Assembly: GCF_021134715.1 (NCBI RefSeq)
Contig: NC_060026.1
Coordinates: 1,426,001-1,490,000, forward strand
Length of the DNA: 64,000 nt
Direction: 5' to 3'
From: Daphnia pulex
Lineage: Eukaryota; Arthropoda; Branchiopoda; Diplostraca; Daphniidae
Under the pieces are notes generated by a model. The model was not told where the DNA came from. It did not search any database and saw only the letters and a list, made by a program, of their open reading frames with translations. The position numbers and the translations under genes are program-made. Below, one piece after another: positions 1 to 11,009 of the stretch. Numbering within the stretch: position 1 is the first letter of the stretch; every line of letters begins with the position of its first letter.

Positions 1-46
1 AACGAAGAATTCACGTTTTAATGGCGGAAATGCAGATTAATGTAAA

Positions 47-1229
47 ATGTCACGCAAACCATGTTTCGTTTTTAATTGTAAATCTTCTTATAACAAAGAA
101 AATGAAAGTCTTGCGTTTTTCCATCCACCGAAGTTGTGTCTAAATTCCTGGCAGGAAATTATTAAAAAGCCAGGACTCACTTGCCAGTCCAGAATTTGCA
201 GTATTCATTTTGAAGAGAACGACATACTCAAAGGGAGAGAAATTCAAGGCGTGTTTTACAGTTATCCGAAATGGAAATTAAAATCAGGTGCTCGGCCCAG
301 TAAATTGCTAGGTATTCTCAAATTTTAATTATCCATGACAATGTTAAGTTATACTAATACTGCTAATTCTGTATGTTTCTAACAGGAAATGATGTCAGCG
401 TACTCGAAAGACCTGCTGCAAAGAAGTATGTTCACAGTGATAGGTTTAAGTCACCATATCGAAATATAACAGCAAAGTCTAAAGCTGCTAATCCTAAGCT
501 GCAGTTGGACAATCAATCATTTTTGTCGAATAACAACACCAATGTATTGATCCCATCACATGCAAAGAAGTCAACGTCAAATAGCATAGGTAAATTAAAA
601 ACTAAGTGTAATAAGATATTTTTTAAAAACATGACATTTTATGTTACAGCTATACACCAACTTGACGCTGAAAAAGGAAAAGTAAATGATATGGAAGCAG
701 CTGAACCTGTGGCATTACCATGTGTAACAACAGAAGACATGTTCCAGGAACCTACTACTGAAACACTCCTACACATTCCACCTGAAAAAGAACTACAATC
801 TGAATCTGAATCTCAATTGAGAGTAGAATTTGAAACAGAAAAAGAAACAGTTGTTTGTGAGGAGGCTGATTTGCCAGACGATTTCACTGCAAAGCAGTAC
901 ACAGCTTTTCGCAATAGAGGAGGACTAATTTTTGTTACAATCCCAGTCTTTCAATCAATACGGGAAGTGGAAAAGATTATTTCGTCTCAATTTGAAGATG
1001 ACGGTCATTATTTAGTGAGAGATAGTTACGAAATTTGTATGTCAAAAATCAAAGTACTCAATCTTTGTCCTTTTTTTGTGACACACACCGTGCTGACTCG
1101 TATCCTTATTTAATAATGGAATTCGTACAAGTTAGATATCATTTTGAATCAAAGCGTTTTCAAGAACGTAATTTGGCAGAAGTTGATAGTAACGTGCGAC
1201 AAAATTTCAAGATGGCAAAACTTGCTTAA
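47..1229 (+). pseudogene. THAP-domain, transposase-derived gene, apparently broken
   Basis: Exon 1 (47-311) encodes a THAP-type C2CH zinc-finger DNA-binding domain: CFVFNC near residues 6-11, a conserved Trp near residue 35, CSIHF near residues 66-70 and ARPS near the end. It ends in phase 1 at a GT donor and joins exon 2 (386-589). A 60-nt intron (590-649) follows whose retention keeps the frame, then exon 3 from 650. The C-terminal part has an 'NRGGLIF' stretch followed by a cysteine/histidine segment and 'VRYHFESKRF', which resembles the tail of THAP-fused transposases. That tail lies in two frames: one reading ends at 1113 and the continuation is open in another frame from about 1035 to 1229. 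I therefore infer a frameshift. No DDE/RNase H-like catalytic core is present. It could be a domesticated gene with an unseen intron, but a decayed transposase remnant is more likely. Confidence 0.55.
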
Positions 1230-1249
1230 CTTTTTTTTTTCTAAATGTA

Positions 1250-4100
1250 AATTGTATGTATGTTAATACACATTACAAGTTATAAATTGAACCAATGAAA
1301 TCTATTGTTATCATCTGAAATTAATCTTAATTAGAAAATCGTCAATCAATCTGTTTAACGGATGCGCAAAGCCGCAAAGTACGCATAGCTCTGATTTGTT
1401 TACGAGGGACTTAGAAAATTTCTGTGTTGTTTCAGTGTAAGCTTCCACCCTTCCAACACCAGGTCGCGGGGCTGTCGCAGCAACCAAAGATCACAAAAAA
1501 ATCAGCTGCCTTATGGGACCTTATAACACAGACAGTGGGAACCATTATATCTACAACCATGACCTATCCAACCTGTAGTCGGTGGTTGACACAATCGCAA
1601 CTTTGGCTTGTTGCAAAACTTCGGTTTGGGTAAGTGGATTTTGAATTGAATAATGAAAAGTCAGTTAAATCGATAATGATTTGGTATTTTCATTTTTACA
1701 TAGCAGCTATATTTTCCCATCCCAAGAAAATGGCATCTTTGCCCGCGTATCGGTCTGCATTGGCCGGTGGCAAGTAAGCAATCAACTAACTAACCATGAA
1801 AGGCCTCAACTCACCAAAGCATTCGAAGAGAATTTATTATACATTTTTTGTATTGATGAAGCCGGTGAAGAAGCACCGAGCTAGTGACCTTCATTGCACT
1901 TTTTGGTGTTTTTAGCCCTTATTGGAACAAAAAAATTAATTGAATAAACGTGATAATTTTTTCTTTACGTATGAGTTGTGTTTTCCTTTTTTTGTGTTAG
2001 CTTTTGGATCCTACTACTTGTAAGCTAAAGGGTAAAATGGTGTTATTATTTTAATTGATTAAACAGGACCTGGCAAGGGGCTTGGATTCCTTATTTTAAA
2101 AGAAAAATGGGTTTAGTGGGCTTAGGGCTTAGGCCTTAGGGTGTTTTTTGAACTTTTTCTTCAATCGAATTTTTGAATTTTCATCGTGAATAGTGTCACC
2201 GCTAGATGGTGGATAGCTCGAGTGGCATTTCGGGGGGCACGGAAGTTTCGTCTGCTTGGGAATTCAATAAAAAAACATGTGAGGCAACAACAGGCAAGCG
2301 AGTTAATTTTTAATTTTTTTAATTTTACTTTTCTGAGAAAGTCGTGAATAGAAAAATAGGCTTTGAAACAGAATCTATTGCCGATTGACTGTCAATATGG
2401 ACCTTAATTTTCAGATAAATAGTGTCAAGGTGAAGAGTGAAAAACTTGTCTAACCAGCCATCACATTCATACTTGGTTTATTTCTTTTCCCGTTTTGTTT
2501 TTAAATCATAGGACAGAATGAGAAACAAAGCACCACAGGAGATTGCACTTGAAGTAAAGGAAATTTGAGAATGACGATGATTCTAAAACTGGGCAACTTT
2601 TTTAGGCTTCCAACTTTTTTGAATGTGATTTCAAGTTTTTGACCTTGAACACATTCAGTGGGGAAAATTGGCTGAATTCAACCTCAACAAAGAAGTATTG
2701 GAAGTAGTTGCCCAGGAAAAAGTTGAAGTAAGTCTTTCTCGTTAATAAACTAAATTGAAATTTAATGATTTTACATCTTTCTCTTCTCAGCTCTAGTTTC
2801 TATCAATAAGTTGGACTCCCCTGAAATTCATGTTGCCAAGCAGAAGGGATCATGAGGAGGTTGTTTTGACTCCACACAATTCTGGAACCTGATATGAGAA
2901 GTTCCGTTTACAGAGGCAATAGCAGAAACCAAATTCACTGAAAATGGAAATCCAATCAAACTGGTGAATGCAGTGCTTTCTATGTTCTAAACTAGTTAAC
3001 TGTATAGCTTAACCCCTCCAGGTGAATGTCAATAGTAACCAAAACATTGAAATTCCGCCACGTTATCGCTCTTTTCGCCTTCTAGAAGATGAAGACAATT
3101 CTGTTACAGACACTGGTACCATTCGTCTTTGTTGGACTTTCTTCATTTCATTATTAATTTTATTTATTGACCTTATCTTTCAGATCGAGTCCGTCGCAAC
3201 GGCAGCGAATCGTTGGAGCGACAGGCGAGTATCATTCGTTCCCCTTGGGGCGTAGAGCAGCGATTGAGGTTAACAAACGAAATTAGAACAACAGTTTTTC
3301 GCCTAATTATTCTGATAGGCTGTTGTGGCGAGAGTATTTCTCTCTGGTGGTTAATGTGCAGCTAAACAAAATGGGTGACGTTGGCGGAAGCAGCCCTCAA
3401 CATTTTAGTGCAGGTGATGTCATGTCCAGTACCCGCTCTGCTGGATTGTTGTTGATGCCATCAATCCTCCCGTACACTCTATATTGCAAGTTCATTTTCT
3501 CTTCTTATTGTGCAGATTTGATCACAGTCCTATCTTTCTGTGCATGCTGGTATTGCAATGTCATCATCAGCAGTTCAGCTTCTTTACTATTTTGGGTGTT
3601 GATGTTTGTGACTTGCAAATGGTGAGCTTCAACCTACAACTTAAACCTGTGCAGTTAATTTTGTTACTTTGTCTAACTTTTACTGGATTATGTAGTCAGC
3701 CTGTTAGTGAATTTACTCCATCTTCTTTAAACAGGTGAATTCTAGTGAACTGACTCCCTGGACATCAAAATAGGGAAAATCGGCATGGGATATATGGAAG
3801 GCTGCAGCAGTAGGATCCATCCTGGTTGTGGACTGCAAGGTTAAAGTGAAATTTCAATACCAAACTTGTTTTGTTTTTTTATTAATGAAGAACTCTTTAC
3901 CAGATGACGTGAACGGTTCAAACGTTATTTTCGGGCAGGATGCAGACATGGGCCGGCTTTCCTCCTTTCCAGATCAAGAATCCAATCGATAGTTTAGATG
4001 AGTGAATTCCAGGTCAGCCAATGAGGCGTCACTACTTTCGATATCAGTACATCACCGCACAATTCCGGTAAGGACAAAAATTCCAAATCAATTTAGAATT
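1250..4100 (+). other. Unassigned stretch with gene-like fragments, possibly a decayed multi-exon gene
   Basis: No intact gene is visible. Several short open stretches are bounded by plausible splice signals, for example 1424-1633 (ends at a GTAAG donor), about 2640-2730, 3022-3118 and 3184-3270. The 3022-3118 stretch joins the next in phase to give '...DNSVTDTG' then 'DRVRRNGSESLERQ'. Stops interrupt most joins. This may be a degraded gene or a set of short exons I could not assemble. I do not recognise a family. Confidence 0.2.
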
Positions 4101-4980
4101 GTTAAGAAACTATACCTGGCGTCCACTGGTAGCTGAAAGTTCACAAATCCGCCGTGAATGTCACGCAGTGTGCTGATGATTGGGTTAATCCGCCCACGAC
4201 CGACTAAAGTCTTAAGCGTCTGTTTTAATTAGTGTCTAGGACGGTTAGAGGAATCGCATTTGCCCTAATTTGGCCATCTCCATTTTGCTTGTTTGATTGA
4301 TCTGAGCTTTACTATTTCGATGCCGAGAACTTACAACCGACCTTGATTTTCAAATCTTATAGCCATGTTTGTTTATTCAAACTCAAATGGGGAAAGGTAA
4401 ACGAGATAAATGTGGCTCTATTACGAGATAAGAACCGCAAGGGAATTCATTAATGCTTAAAAAGAATAGATTATTAGTCAAATATTTTATTAGTTGAGTG
4501 TTTGGTATATCCTTCCTTTTAATTGCACCACTAGGATCATTCGTGATTTTAATAATGATTTCCCCAATGCAACAAACGTCTTCCTCTTGGTAGAAAACCG
4601 GTTTCGTTGAATCGTATTTAAGAAAAGGGAATTTTATGTGAGAAAAACAAAAGACATTTATCTGTTTGACCATTTGCCAAAAAGTTGTGTCTGTAAATAT
4701 GTATTATTATTAAATCCGTTTTCGGACACTTCTAAGTTCGAGAAACTTGATTTTAATCGACGTTTTGTTTAGTAATCCTTTCTCTTCTTACCTGCTTGAT
4801 GTATCCAGGTGAAACGAGTGTACATTGAAGCCTACGTATTTCATTTTTAAATACGTCGACACTTTATTTTTCGGCAGTTGCCAACGAGAAATCCTCACCG
4901 GAAGCCGCTGACAATAGGATCATAGCCTAAATGTAAGCTGATGTGGACGGATTCGAATTGTGCTATTCATTCAATATCTA
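4100..4980. other. Intergenic, nothing recognised
   Basis: AT-rich sequence without a convincing coding exon, RNA gene or repeat structure. The open frames here are short, have no splice context and no recognisable protein motif. Confidence 0.4.
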
Positions 4981-4989
4981 CTCGAAAGG

Positions 4990-5840
4990 AAATAACATGC
5001 GTCTTAATATACTCAGGTAAATCTTCTCTTCTTTCCAGTTGTTTGTTGAAATTGTAAGCCGAGTCGTTGCCGTCCGAAATCCATCCTTCCTTCCTTCTTC
5101 TTTCGGTATTCTTCCAAATCCATTCAAGGGCAATGCGTGTAACTTTGAAAAGAGATCGTACTGCATCAGATATACCTTGAGTGCGAATAGCTTCTGGATA
5201 ACACGTCGACACTAGACATGTTTGACCTTTTTTTTTGGCTAGGACGACTGATTTACATGGGTTTTTCCCAGGGTTTTCCCTCCATGAATACGACAGGGTA
5301 TTCACCAAACTTGTATCACTGTTTTCTTAAAACTGGTTCATACATGCTGCTGTATCATAGATGATTAATTCACGATAATAGCCTTTCCTTATTAGCCTGT
5401 CGCTTTCCCTGTGTAGTTTGGCAGATAAATTCATCTGCATCAAGTTATCTACACCTAACAGCATTTCGAAGGGAAAATTTATCCATGGCTTAAAAGAGTG
5501 TAAATAATCTTAAGTTTAAATTTAATCTAACGTTAGACTTGTTAAGGAATGGAGTATGCGCGAATGCGGATCTTATATGAACTTTGCTTGACGGAATTTT
5601 GTCTGACGTTGAAAACCCGCAGTATCTCCCAATGTGAAAACCTACCGATATATTTCCACGAGGCCTTGTAGCTCTTCCGTACTGAGTAGCACCTGAACCT
5701 GATTCCTGAAACTCTAGCTATTGCCATGCAAGAAGTAGGTCTTCTGCTTTCATTTAGCGGGGAAAACCCTCCTTCAAGTCGTCTGAAAGTCTCCAGAAAG
5801 TTAGTCTGCGGTTCCAAAGTAAACAAGAATCGTTAGTTGG
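4990..5840 (-). repeat. Inverted copy of the upstream region of the PAN-like gene
   Basis: Read on the minus strand, this block matches the stretch about 12,160-12,800 on the plus strand in the same order. Shared pieces include GGTTTTCCCCGC followed by AATGAAAGCAGAA, then GGTAGGTTTTCACATTGG, GATGCAGATG, and TCTAGTGTCGACGTGTTATC with the following 'CTCAAGGTAT...CTGCAG'-like segment. Similarity fades where the signal-peptide exon would be, so only the 5' flank seems to have been copied, or the gene body has decayed. No open reading frame here resembles the PAN-like protein. Confidence 0.6.
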
Positions 5841-5849
5841 CGGCTAGTG

Positions 5850-6970
5850 TTTTCTAGTGTTCCGTTCCTCCGCGCGTGGTTGAAACAAAGCAGGTTCAAG
5901 TTATTACGAAAAGGATTTCTTAGATTACGTTGATATGCAAGGAGTGAAGTATATGGATTGTTTTGCCTATTTAGGAACGCTGAAGACCACCGATGTTCAT
6001 TCTAAAAAGGTCAAGGCCCATTTCACTAACAGAAGATATTATTATTTATTAGCCATTTGTACTAAAACGCCATTTCAAACGGTCCGGAGAATTTCACTTT
6101 GCTTCAGCCAAAATTCTTCTCACTTTCCATTTGTTATTTTTACTTCACTACAGGCACATCTTACTGCTTCATTTCTCATTGCTACAGAATTTCAAAGTCG
6201 GATGGCTCGGATGATGTTGCGCTGTCTGAAAGCAATCCATCAGTCCATCAGTCCATCAGTCGTTCGTTATTGCAAAGGAATCCATCGACTGCCACTAGGT
6301 GGCTACAACTGTGTTCACCAGATGGCGGCCATTACCATTCTGACGGACGAATTATCCGCCATTGCTGGGAGAGTCCGTCCGAGACGCTGAGCAAAAATGT
6401 GCTGCCAGTTGCTACATAAATGGTGTTCCACGACATTTTCACAATGAAAAATGATGAGGTATTTCTTGTTTTGCATTTCTTAAGGTTACAGAGAGTAAAA
6501 AATTTATGTGTCAAATTACAGGTAATCTATCTTATAATTTCAACTTGGCCAAATCATCTTATCACATGTCCTGAAACTGATGTCATAGATATCTAATCAT
6601 CCATCTATCAGCCTGTTGACTGTTTCTATTTAATGGGCACTCCATTGTCAAACAATTGTTTGTCTATCGCCTACTTCCTTTTTTTTTTCATTCACCGAAG
6701 GAACAAGTCAAATGACTCCAATGTCAATTGGTATAAAGTGAGTAAAGTTTAAGTCATAACCATTTGGTGTTCATTTTGATATTGGTTGTTGTAGACCCAT
6801 CCAGAGCATCGTCAACCTGCAGAGGGAAAGGCATGTCCTTGACTTGAAGATCACGGAGATCATTATGTAAAACGTGTCTTGTGGTGTAGAGGTTGGGTGA
6901 GAATGGGGAAGTGTTGCATCATTATCATAGTGTTGCATATATCAAGCAGCCGCAAGGCTTAAGAGGTGAA
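5850..6970. other. Intergenic, nothing recognised
   Basis: Several open frames occur (for example 5935-6390) but they lack splice support, signal peptides or recognisable motifs. A short tandem repeat of CAGTCCATCAGTCCAT type lies near 6240-6260. I see no other feature. Confidence 0.35.
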
Positions 6971-6987
6971 TAAGGATGGGGAAAAAT

Positions 6988-7275
6988 CGTATAAAAGGCG
7001 AAAGAAATCAGTCGAGTGAGCATCTGCGACACGTCAACAACTGCAGCGCGCAAGTTGTCACAAACTGCCTTCTTTATCATGTTACCAGTTCGCAATCAAA
7101 ATGGGTAAATATTCTGTTAATTTACAGTATTAATGCTACTTTTGACTTTTTGTTAATATGCCATTTATTATTGAATATTAATGTTGAAATTTATTAACTA
7201 ATGTGTTGTGCTGCTGTTGGGTGTTGTATTGTTGATTGCTGGTCGATCCCTAGTGTACCTGTACTGTGCCCCTGG
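6988..7275 (+). pseudogene. Truncated upstream duplicate of the Tyr-rich repeat protein gene
   Basis: A TATA-like TATAAAAG lies near 6990. It is followed by a leader similar to that at 7,335-7,430 (shared 'CTGCCTTCTT' and 'GTGAGC..CTC' pieces), then ATGG followed directly by a GTAAAT donor at about 7102. The exon 2 remnant at about 7,200-7,270 shares GTGCTGCTGTTGGGTGTTGT with the second copy but soon meets stops, and the repeat body is missing. This is a tandem duplicate that kept its promoter and first exon but lost its coding part. Confidence 0.5.
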
Positions 7276-7429
7276 CAAGACATAGGTAAAGGGGCCTGAA
7301 ATTGCCATTTTCTCCCCTTCATAAAACATCAACGACTTCAGTGAGCCTCTCCGACACGGCAACGACTGCTGCAGCTTTCAAAATTTTCACCAACTGCCTT
7401 CTTCAGCATTTTAAATCAATTAGCAATCA

Positions 7430-8342
7430 TGGGTAAATATTAATTTATATTTCGAGTCATGAAACAATTTTATGTCGTTTCTAGTTTATATGATCAGCCA
7501 TAATTGAAATTAATTTTTAAATTGAATGTTGTGCAGTTAATTATGGCGTTGTGCTGCTGTTGGGTGTTGTATCGTTGATTTCTGGGTCGACTACGAGTGT
7601 ACCGATGCCTCCTGGATACGGAGGCCCCGAGTTACTTCACCAAAGCGTCTGAGTACTACACTGAGGCTCCCAAGTACTACACCACCACATCTCTAGAGTA
7701 TTACACTACAACCTACGCTGCTCCATTTTTCTATACTGATGCTCCCAATTACTATTTTTATCCCAGCTACTTCACCGAGATTCCAGTTTATTACACCACT
7801 TAGCTATCGAATACCACAACGAAGTGCCAAAGTACTACATTGCAATCTACGCTGCCCCAGCTTACACCACCAAGGGACCGGAGTACTGCACCACCAAGGG
7901 ACTGGAGTACTAAACCACAACCTACGCTGCCCCAGCTGACTACACCGCCATGAGCAACACAGTCACATCTGAGGCAGCCAAGTATTACTGCACAGCGGCC
8001 GCCTCTTAGTACTAAACTGAACCGGAATACTGCACTGATGCTCCAGTTTACTACACCACAACCTACGTTACACCAAGATGCTACACCGAAGCTTCCAAGT
8101 ACTGCACCAGCACGGCCGAATATTACACCACCACGTTGCTGCCCTAGTCTACTATACCGAGGAACCCAAGTATTACTCTGCTCCAAGCAACTACCGAACA
8201 GAGGCTCCTGTTGACTACACCACCCATGCCCCGGGGTTTTACACGCTGCCCCCATCTACACCCCCAAGGCTCCAAAGTACAACACCACTAAGGCAGTCGA
8301 GTACTATACCACTACTTACGCTGCTCCCACCTACTACTTGAA
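7430..8342 (+). pseudogene. Decayed Tyr/Thr/Ala-rich repeat secreted protein gene
   Basis: Exon 1 is ATGG followed by a GTAAAT donor near 7432. Exon 2 starts near 7537 and gives a signal-peptide-like start (MVNYGVVLLLGVVSLISGS) that runs into a stop after about 38 codons. The following sequence encodes, in a different frame, repeats of the type 'APxYYTTTYAAP' with many Tyr, Thr, Ala and Pro residues (7597-7803). The same repeat pattern continues to about 8342, broken by further stops and frame changes. Such repeats suggest an extracellular structural or cuticle-like protein (inference). The disrupted frame shows that this copy is a pseudogene unless the sequence has errors. Confidence 0.6.
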
Positions 8343-8563
8343 AATTTCTGGAGATAAATTATAAGTCACTTGCCTAATACTTGTGAAAAACTTAAGTTGT
8401 GAGAAAAATATATAACTACTAAACATTATTTTGTTATAAATCGAACACCTGAAACACTGTAAGCAAAAAACTTCAGAAGGAATTGCTTTATTATCCCACC
8501 TCCACCCACAATTCCACCACATTTTACTTTCACACACATTATACATACATACATACACTTAGG

Positions 8564-8836
8564 TTAACCCGTTGGCTGCCACGCCATACAACCCGTAGGT
8601 TGTTTTTCTACTACTCTACGCGCCACGTCAGAAGGATCCATGGCCAAGGTGGGACTTGCCATTGCTGACCAGTCCGGGCTGACACGGTGACAGGAGAAGA
8701 TGGAATGCACGCCTCTACAATCCATCACCGTATCGATAAGGGGGAAGTCCCTATGGTGCACTGCCTAACAGGCGCCTTACGGCAAATCAAGCTAAGGATC
8801 TAGGGGAGAGCAAAGGCGTGGCAGCCAACGGTTTAA
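8564..8836. mobile_element. piggyBac-like MITE, 265 bp, with TTAA target duplication
   Basis: The left end CCCGTTGGCTGCCACGCC (8568-8585) and right end GGCGTGGCAGCCAACGGT (8815-8832) are inverted repeats matching at 17 of 18 positions. They are flanked by TTAA on both sides (8564-8567 and 8833-8836). The TTAA target site and termini starting with C-rich bases are the signature of the piggyBac superfamily. The interior has no open reading frame of transposase size, so this is a non-autonomous miniature element that would need a transposase in trans. Confidence 0.75.
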
Positions 8837-9276
8837 CCAACACACAACGAAAACATATTACCAACAACAAACGATGATCCGCGCTGACATTTTAGAGATA
8901 CCGGCAATGTTTTGGTGTCCATCTTCTCGACGTCTCATCTGCATTACCTGAATAAAGAGAAAGCGATTCTTATTAAGTGACATGCCAATAAAAGTTACAT
9001 AATAGTTACATAATAGGTACATTGATGTTGTTATTTTGCTAAAAACTTTAAAGACGCGCTTTAAATTGCTTAAAATCAAGCTAACAATAATGAGAACTGT
9101 ACACATAACAAAGCTTACTTGCTAGTCTTAAGAAAATTTTCCGGAAGTATACCGGAAGTAACCACAGCGCCTTAACCATTGAGCTGTCATCAAATTAAAC
9201 CACATATTCGTGATCTCCATGAAATTTGGGGTCGATTAGGTGTGATTTAAACGAAATCCAAAATTTGGCCAAAATC
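8837..9276. other. Intergenic with repeated CCGGAAGT motifs
   Basis: No coding exon recognised. The motif CCGGAAGTA appears twice close together near 9140-9160 and again near 9318 and 9446. It fits an ETS-type core, but here it probably marks a degraded repeat rather than regulation. Confidence 0.3.
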
Positions 9277-9312
9277 GAGAATTTTCCTGAACTATAGTTC
9301 AGGAAAATTCTC
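9277..9312. repeat. Perfect 36-bp palindrome
   Basis: The half-site GAGAATTTTCCTGAACTA is followed immediately by its exact reverse complement with no spacer. It could form an 18-bp cruciform or RNA hairpin. It is flanked by CCGGAAGTA motifs. No gene is attached to it. Confidence 0.9.
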
Positions 9313-9768
9313 AAAACCGGAAGTACGAATACGCTAAAAAGATAACATGAACTTTACCACAAATTTGACGAGGATTACGAATATGTGGTTCTTTTGCTCC
9401 TCGAATGAATATTTACTGAACTACTGACTGAAATGAGAAAACCGGAAGTAAAAAAAAAAACACATTATTTAGAAATCTAACAAGTGAGCTTTGGTGGTGG
9501 AATAGTTATCGTCAGTTTTCACTAAAAATTTTCTATACAACAGCTGCCGATAAATGTTTAAAGAGATTTTAAGGTAGCTGAAACTGACTGTTTTAACAGC
9601 TGACAATTATCGAAAAGCCATCTAGCGTTAGAAAAATAAACACTTCTAAGTCTAAGCAACACTTCTTTTGCGCGCAAGAAGGGCCTAATTTTTGAATTAT
9701 TACACAGATAGAGGTTCACGCAAATAGATTACTAGTAGATAATTTAAGAAAATAAGTCAATTGTCCGG

Positions 9769-10255
9769 TACCTGGCCATAATCCCGTGGTGAGTGACTGC
9801 AGGTCTGTCACAGCAACTGAAGTGATCCAACTCGCCAGTGAAGCAAGAAAAGTTGTGTAGCAGGACTAGCAGCATAAGAAGCACTGAAGCAGTGAAGCTG
9901 GATGAATCTTGAAGATAAGGATGGAGCAGAACGTTGGTGGAAGTCCCTCTTCTGTCATGGACAAAAGGAGGACTCAAGGATGTCCGTGGGGATCTTGCGT
10001 GCTCTTTAAAAAAATATGTGTTACATTAATGAAAATATAAAAATTAAGAAGCATATCAATCTTTACCTTTTCTAAGGAGCACACTGAAATGTTCATGATG
10101 AAAAACCATAATAATGGAATTACAGCAACCAACTGCACTACTCCTCGGGTGGGATAAATTTCCTGATGCTAAAAAAAGTGTTATGAAGTATTGCATTAGC
10201 ATGGTGATAGGTGATAGTGATAGTGATGCTTACCTTCATCAAATGGGAGCTCTTA
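9769..10255 (-). ncRNA. Possible spliced minus-strand transcript of unknown coding potential
   Basis: Three minus-strand stretches have proper splice signals. One ends at a GTAAGC donor near 10,232. A middle one of about 110 nt lies at about 10,065-10,168, between a TTTTTTTAG acceptor and a GTAAAG donor. The third (about 9,771-10,008) begins after a TTAAAG acceptor and ends at a GTACCG donor. One reading frame stays open across the last two and includes a hydrophobic stretch (ASVLLMLLVLLHNF). I do not recognise the product, which may be a short membrane protein or a noncoding RNA. Confidence 0.25.
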
Positions 10256-10259
10256 GCTA

Positions 10260-10830
10260 GGTTGCCTTCTGCCTTCTTTTTAGTACAGTTAAGTAAAAAC
10301 AGCCATAACAACAAACATGCTGTTGCAGGTTACACCAGCAAAATTGGGAGATTCAGCAAAGATCCTTTGGTTCATGAGCAAGAATACCTAAGATGTTATA
10401 TGAAAATCTGAATTGTAATGGTCTGGTAGAAGTAATGGGGAAATACCTTGTCTCGCCACATTTGTATTCTACTATATGTGTGCTTCAAACATGAGTTTTA
10501 AGTTTTTGACAGCATGATGGGTCTCATGGATGGAAATTGACTAAGCGCTAAGTCTACTTGTTGGAGTGACTGACAGTATGCATCTAGTATTTGAAGAAAT
10601 AAATTGGTACAGTATACAAATAAGGAAACTAAGTCAAGATAACCCTACATAAGATACGAAGTTCAATTTGGGTATTTGAAATCACATATAAGAATAAATT
10701 ACCAACAATTTGCCCCATTTTGCCTCATTTACGATAAGACAACTTTGCGATAAAAACAACAAGGGCGACACTAGCGACATCTGGTAATGAGTTTTTGAAT
10801 CTGAAGTTGGTTGCAAGTCACAGCTCAAAT
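10260..10830. other. Intergenic, nothing recognised
   Basis: No supported exon or repeat structure. A possible minus-strand donor (GTATTTCC) near 10,448 could belong to an upstream exon of the transcript at 9,769-10,255. Confidence 0.3.
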
Positions 10831-10834
10831 TATT

Positions 10835-10942
10835 GGAGTTCTATTGTCGCGTAGTTAAATATCTATCGTCGTTTTTTTTAAATATTATTAAAAATATTCG
10901 ACAATAGAACTCCACTACGTGACAGTAGAACTCCACTACGCG
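10835..10942. repeat. Inverted repeat with a tandem partial copy
   Basis: GGAGTTCTATTGTCG at 10,835-10,849 is matched by its exact reverse complement at 10,899-10,913. A second slightly diverged copy of the right arm plus ACTACG follows at about 10,922-10,942. The loop is AT-rich. This may be the end of a small palindromic element, but I see no clear target-site duplication. Confidence 0.6.
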
Positions 10943-11009
10943 AAACTCGCACTTTGCGTTGCGTCGCACAAACGTTGCGAGTTTTGACGACAAACTCAAA
11001 ATTTTCCCG

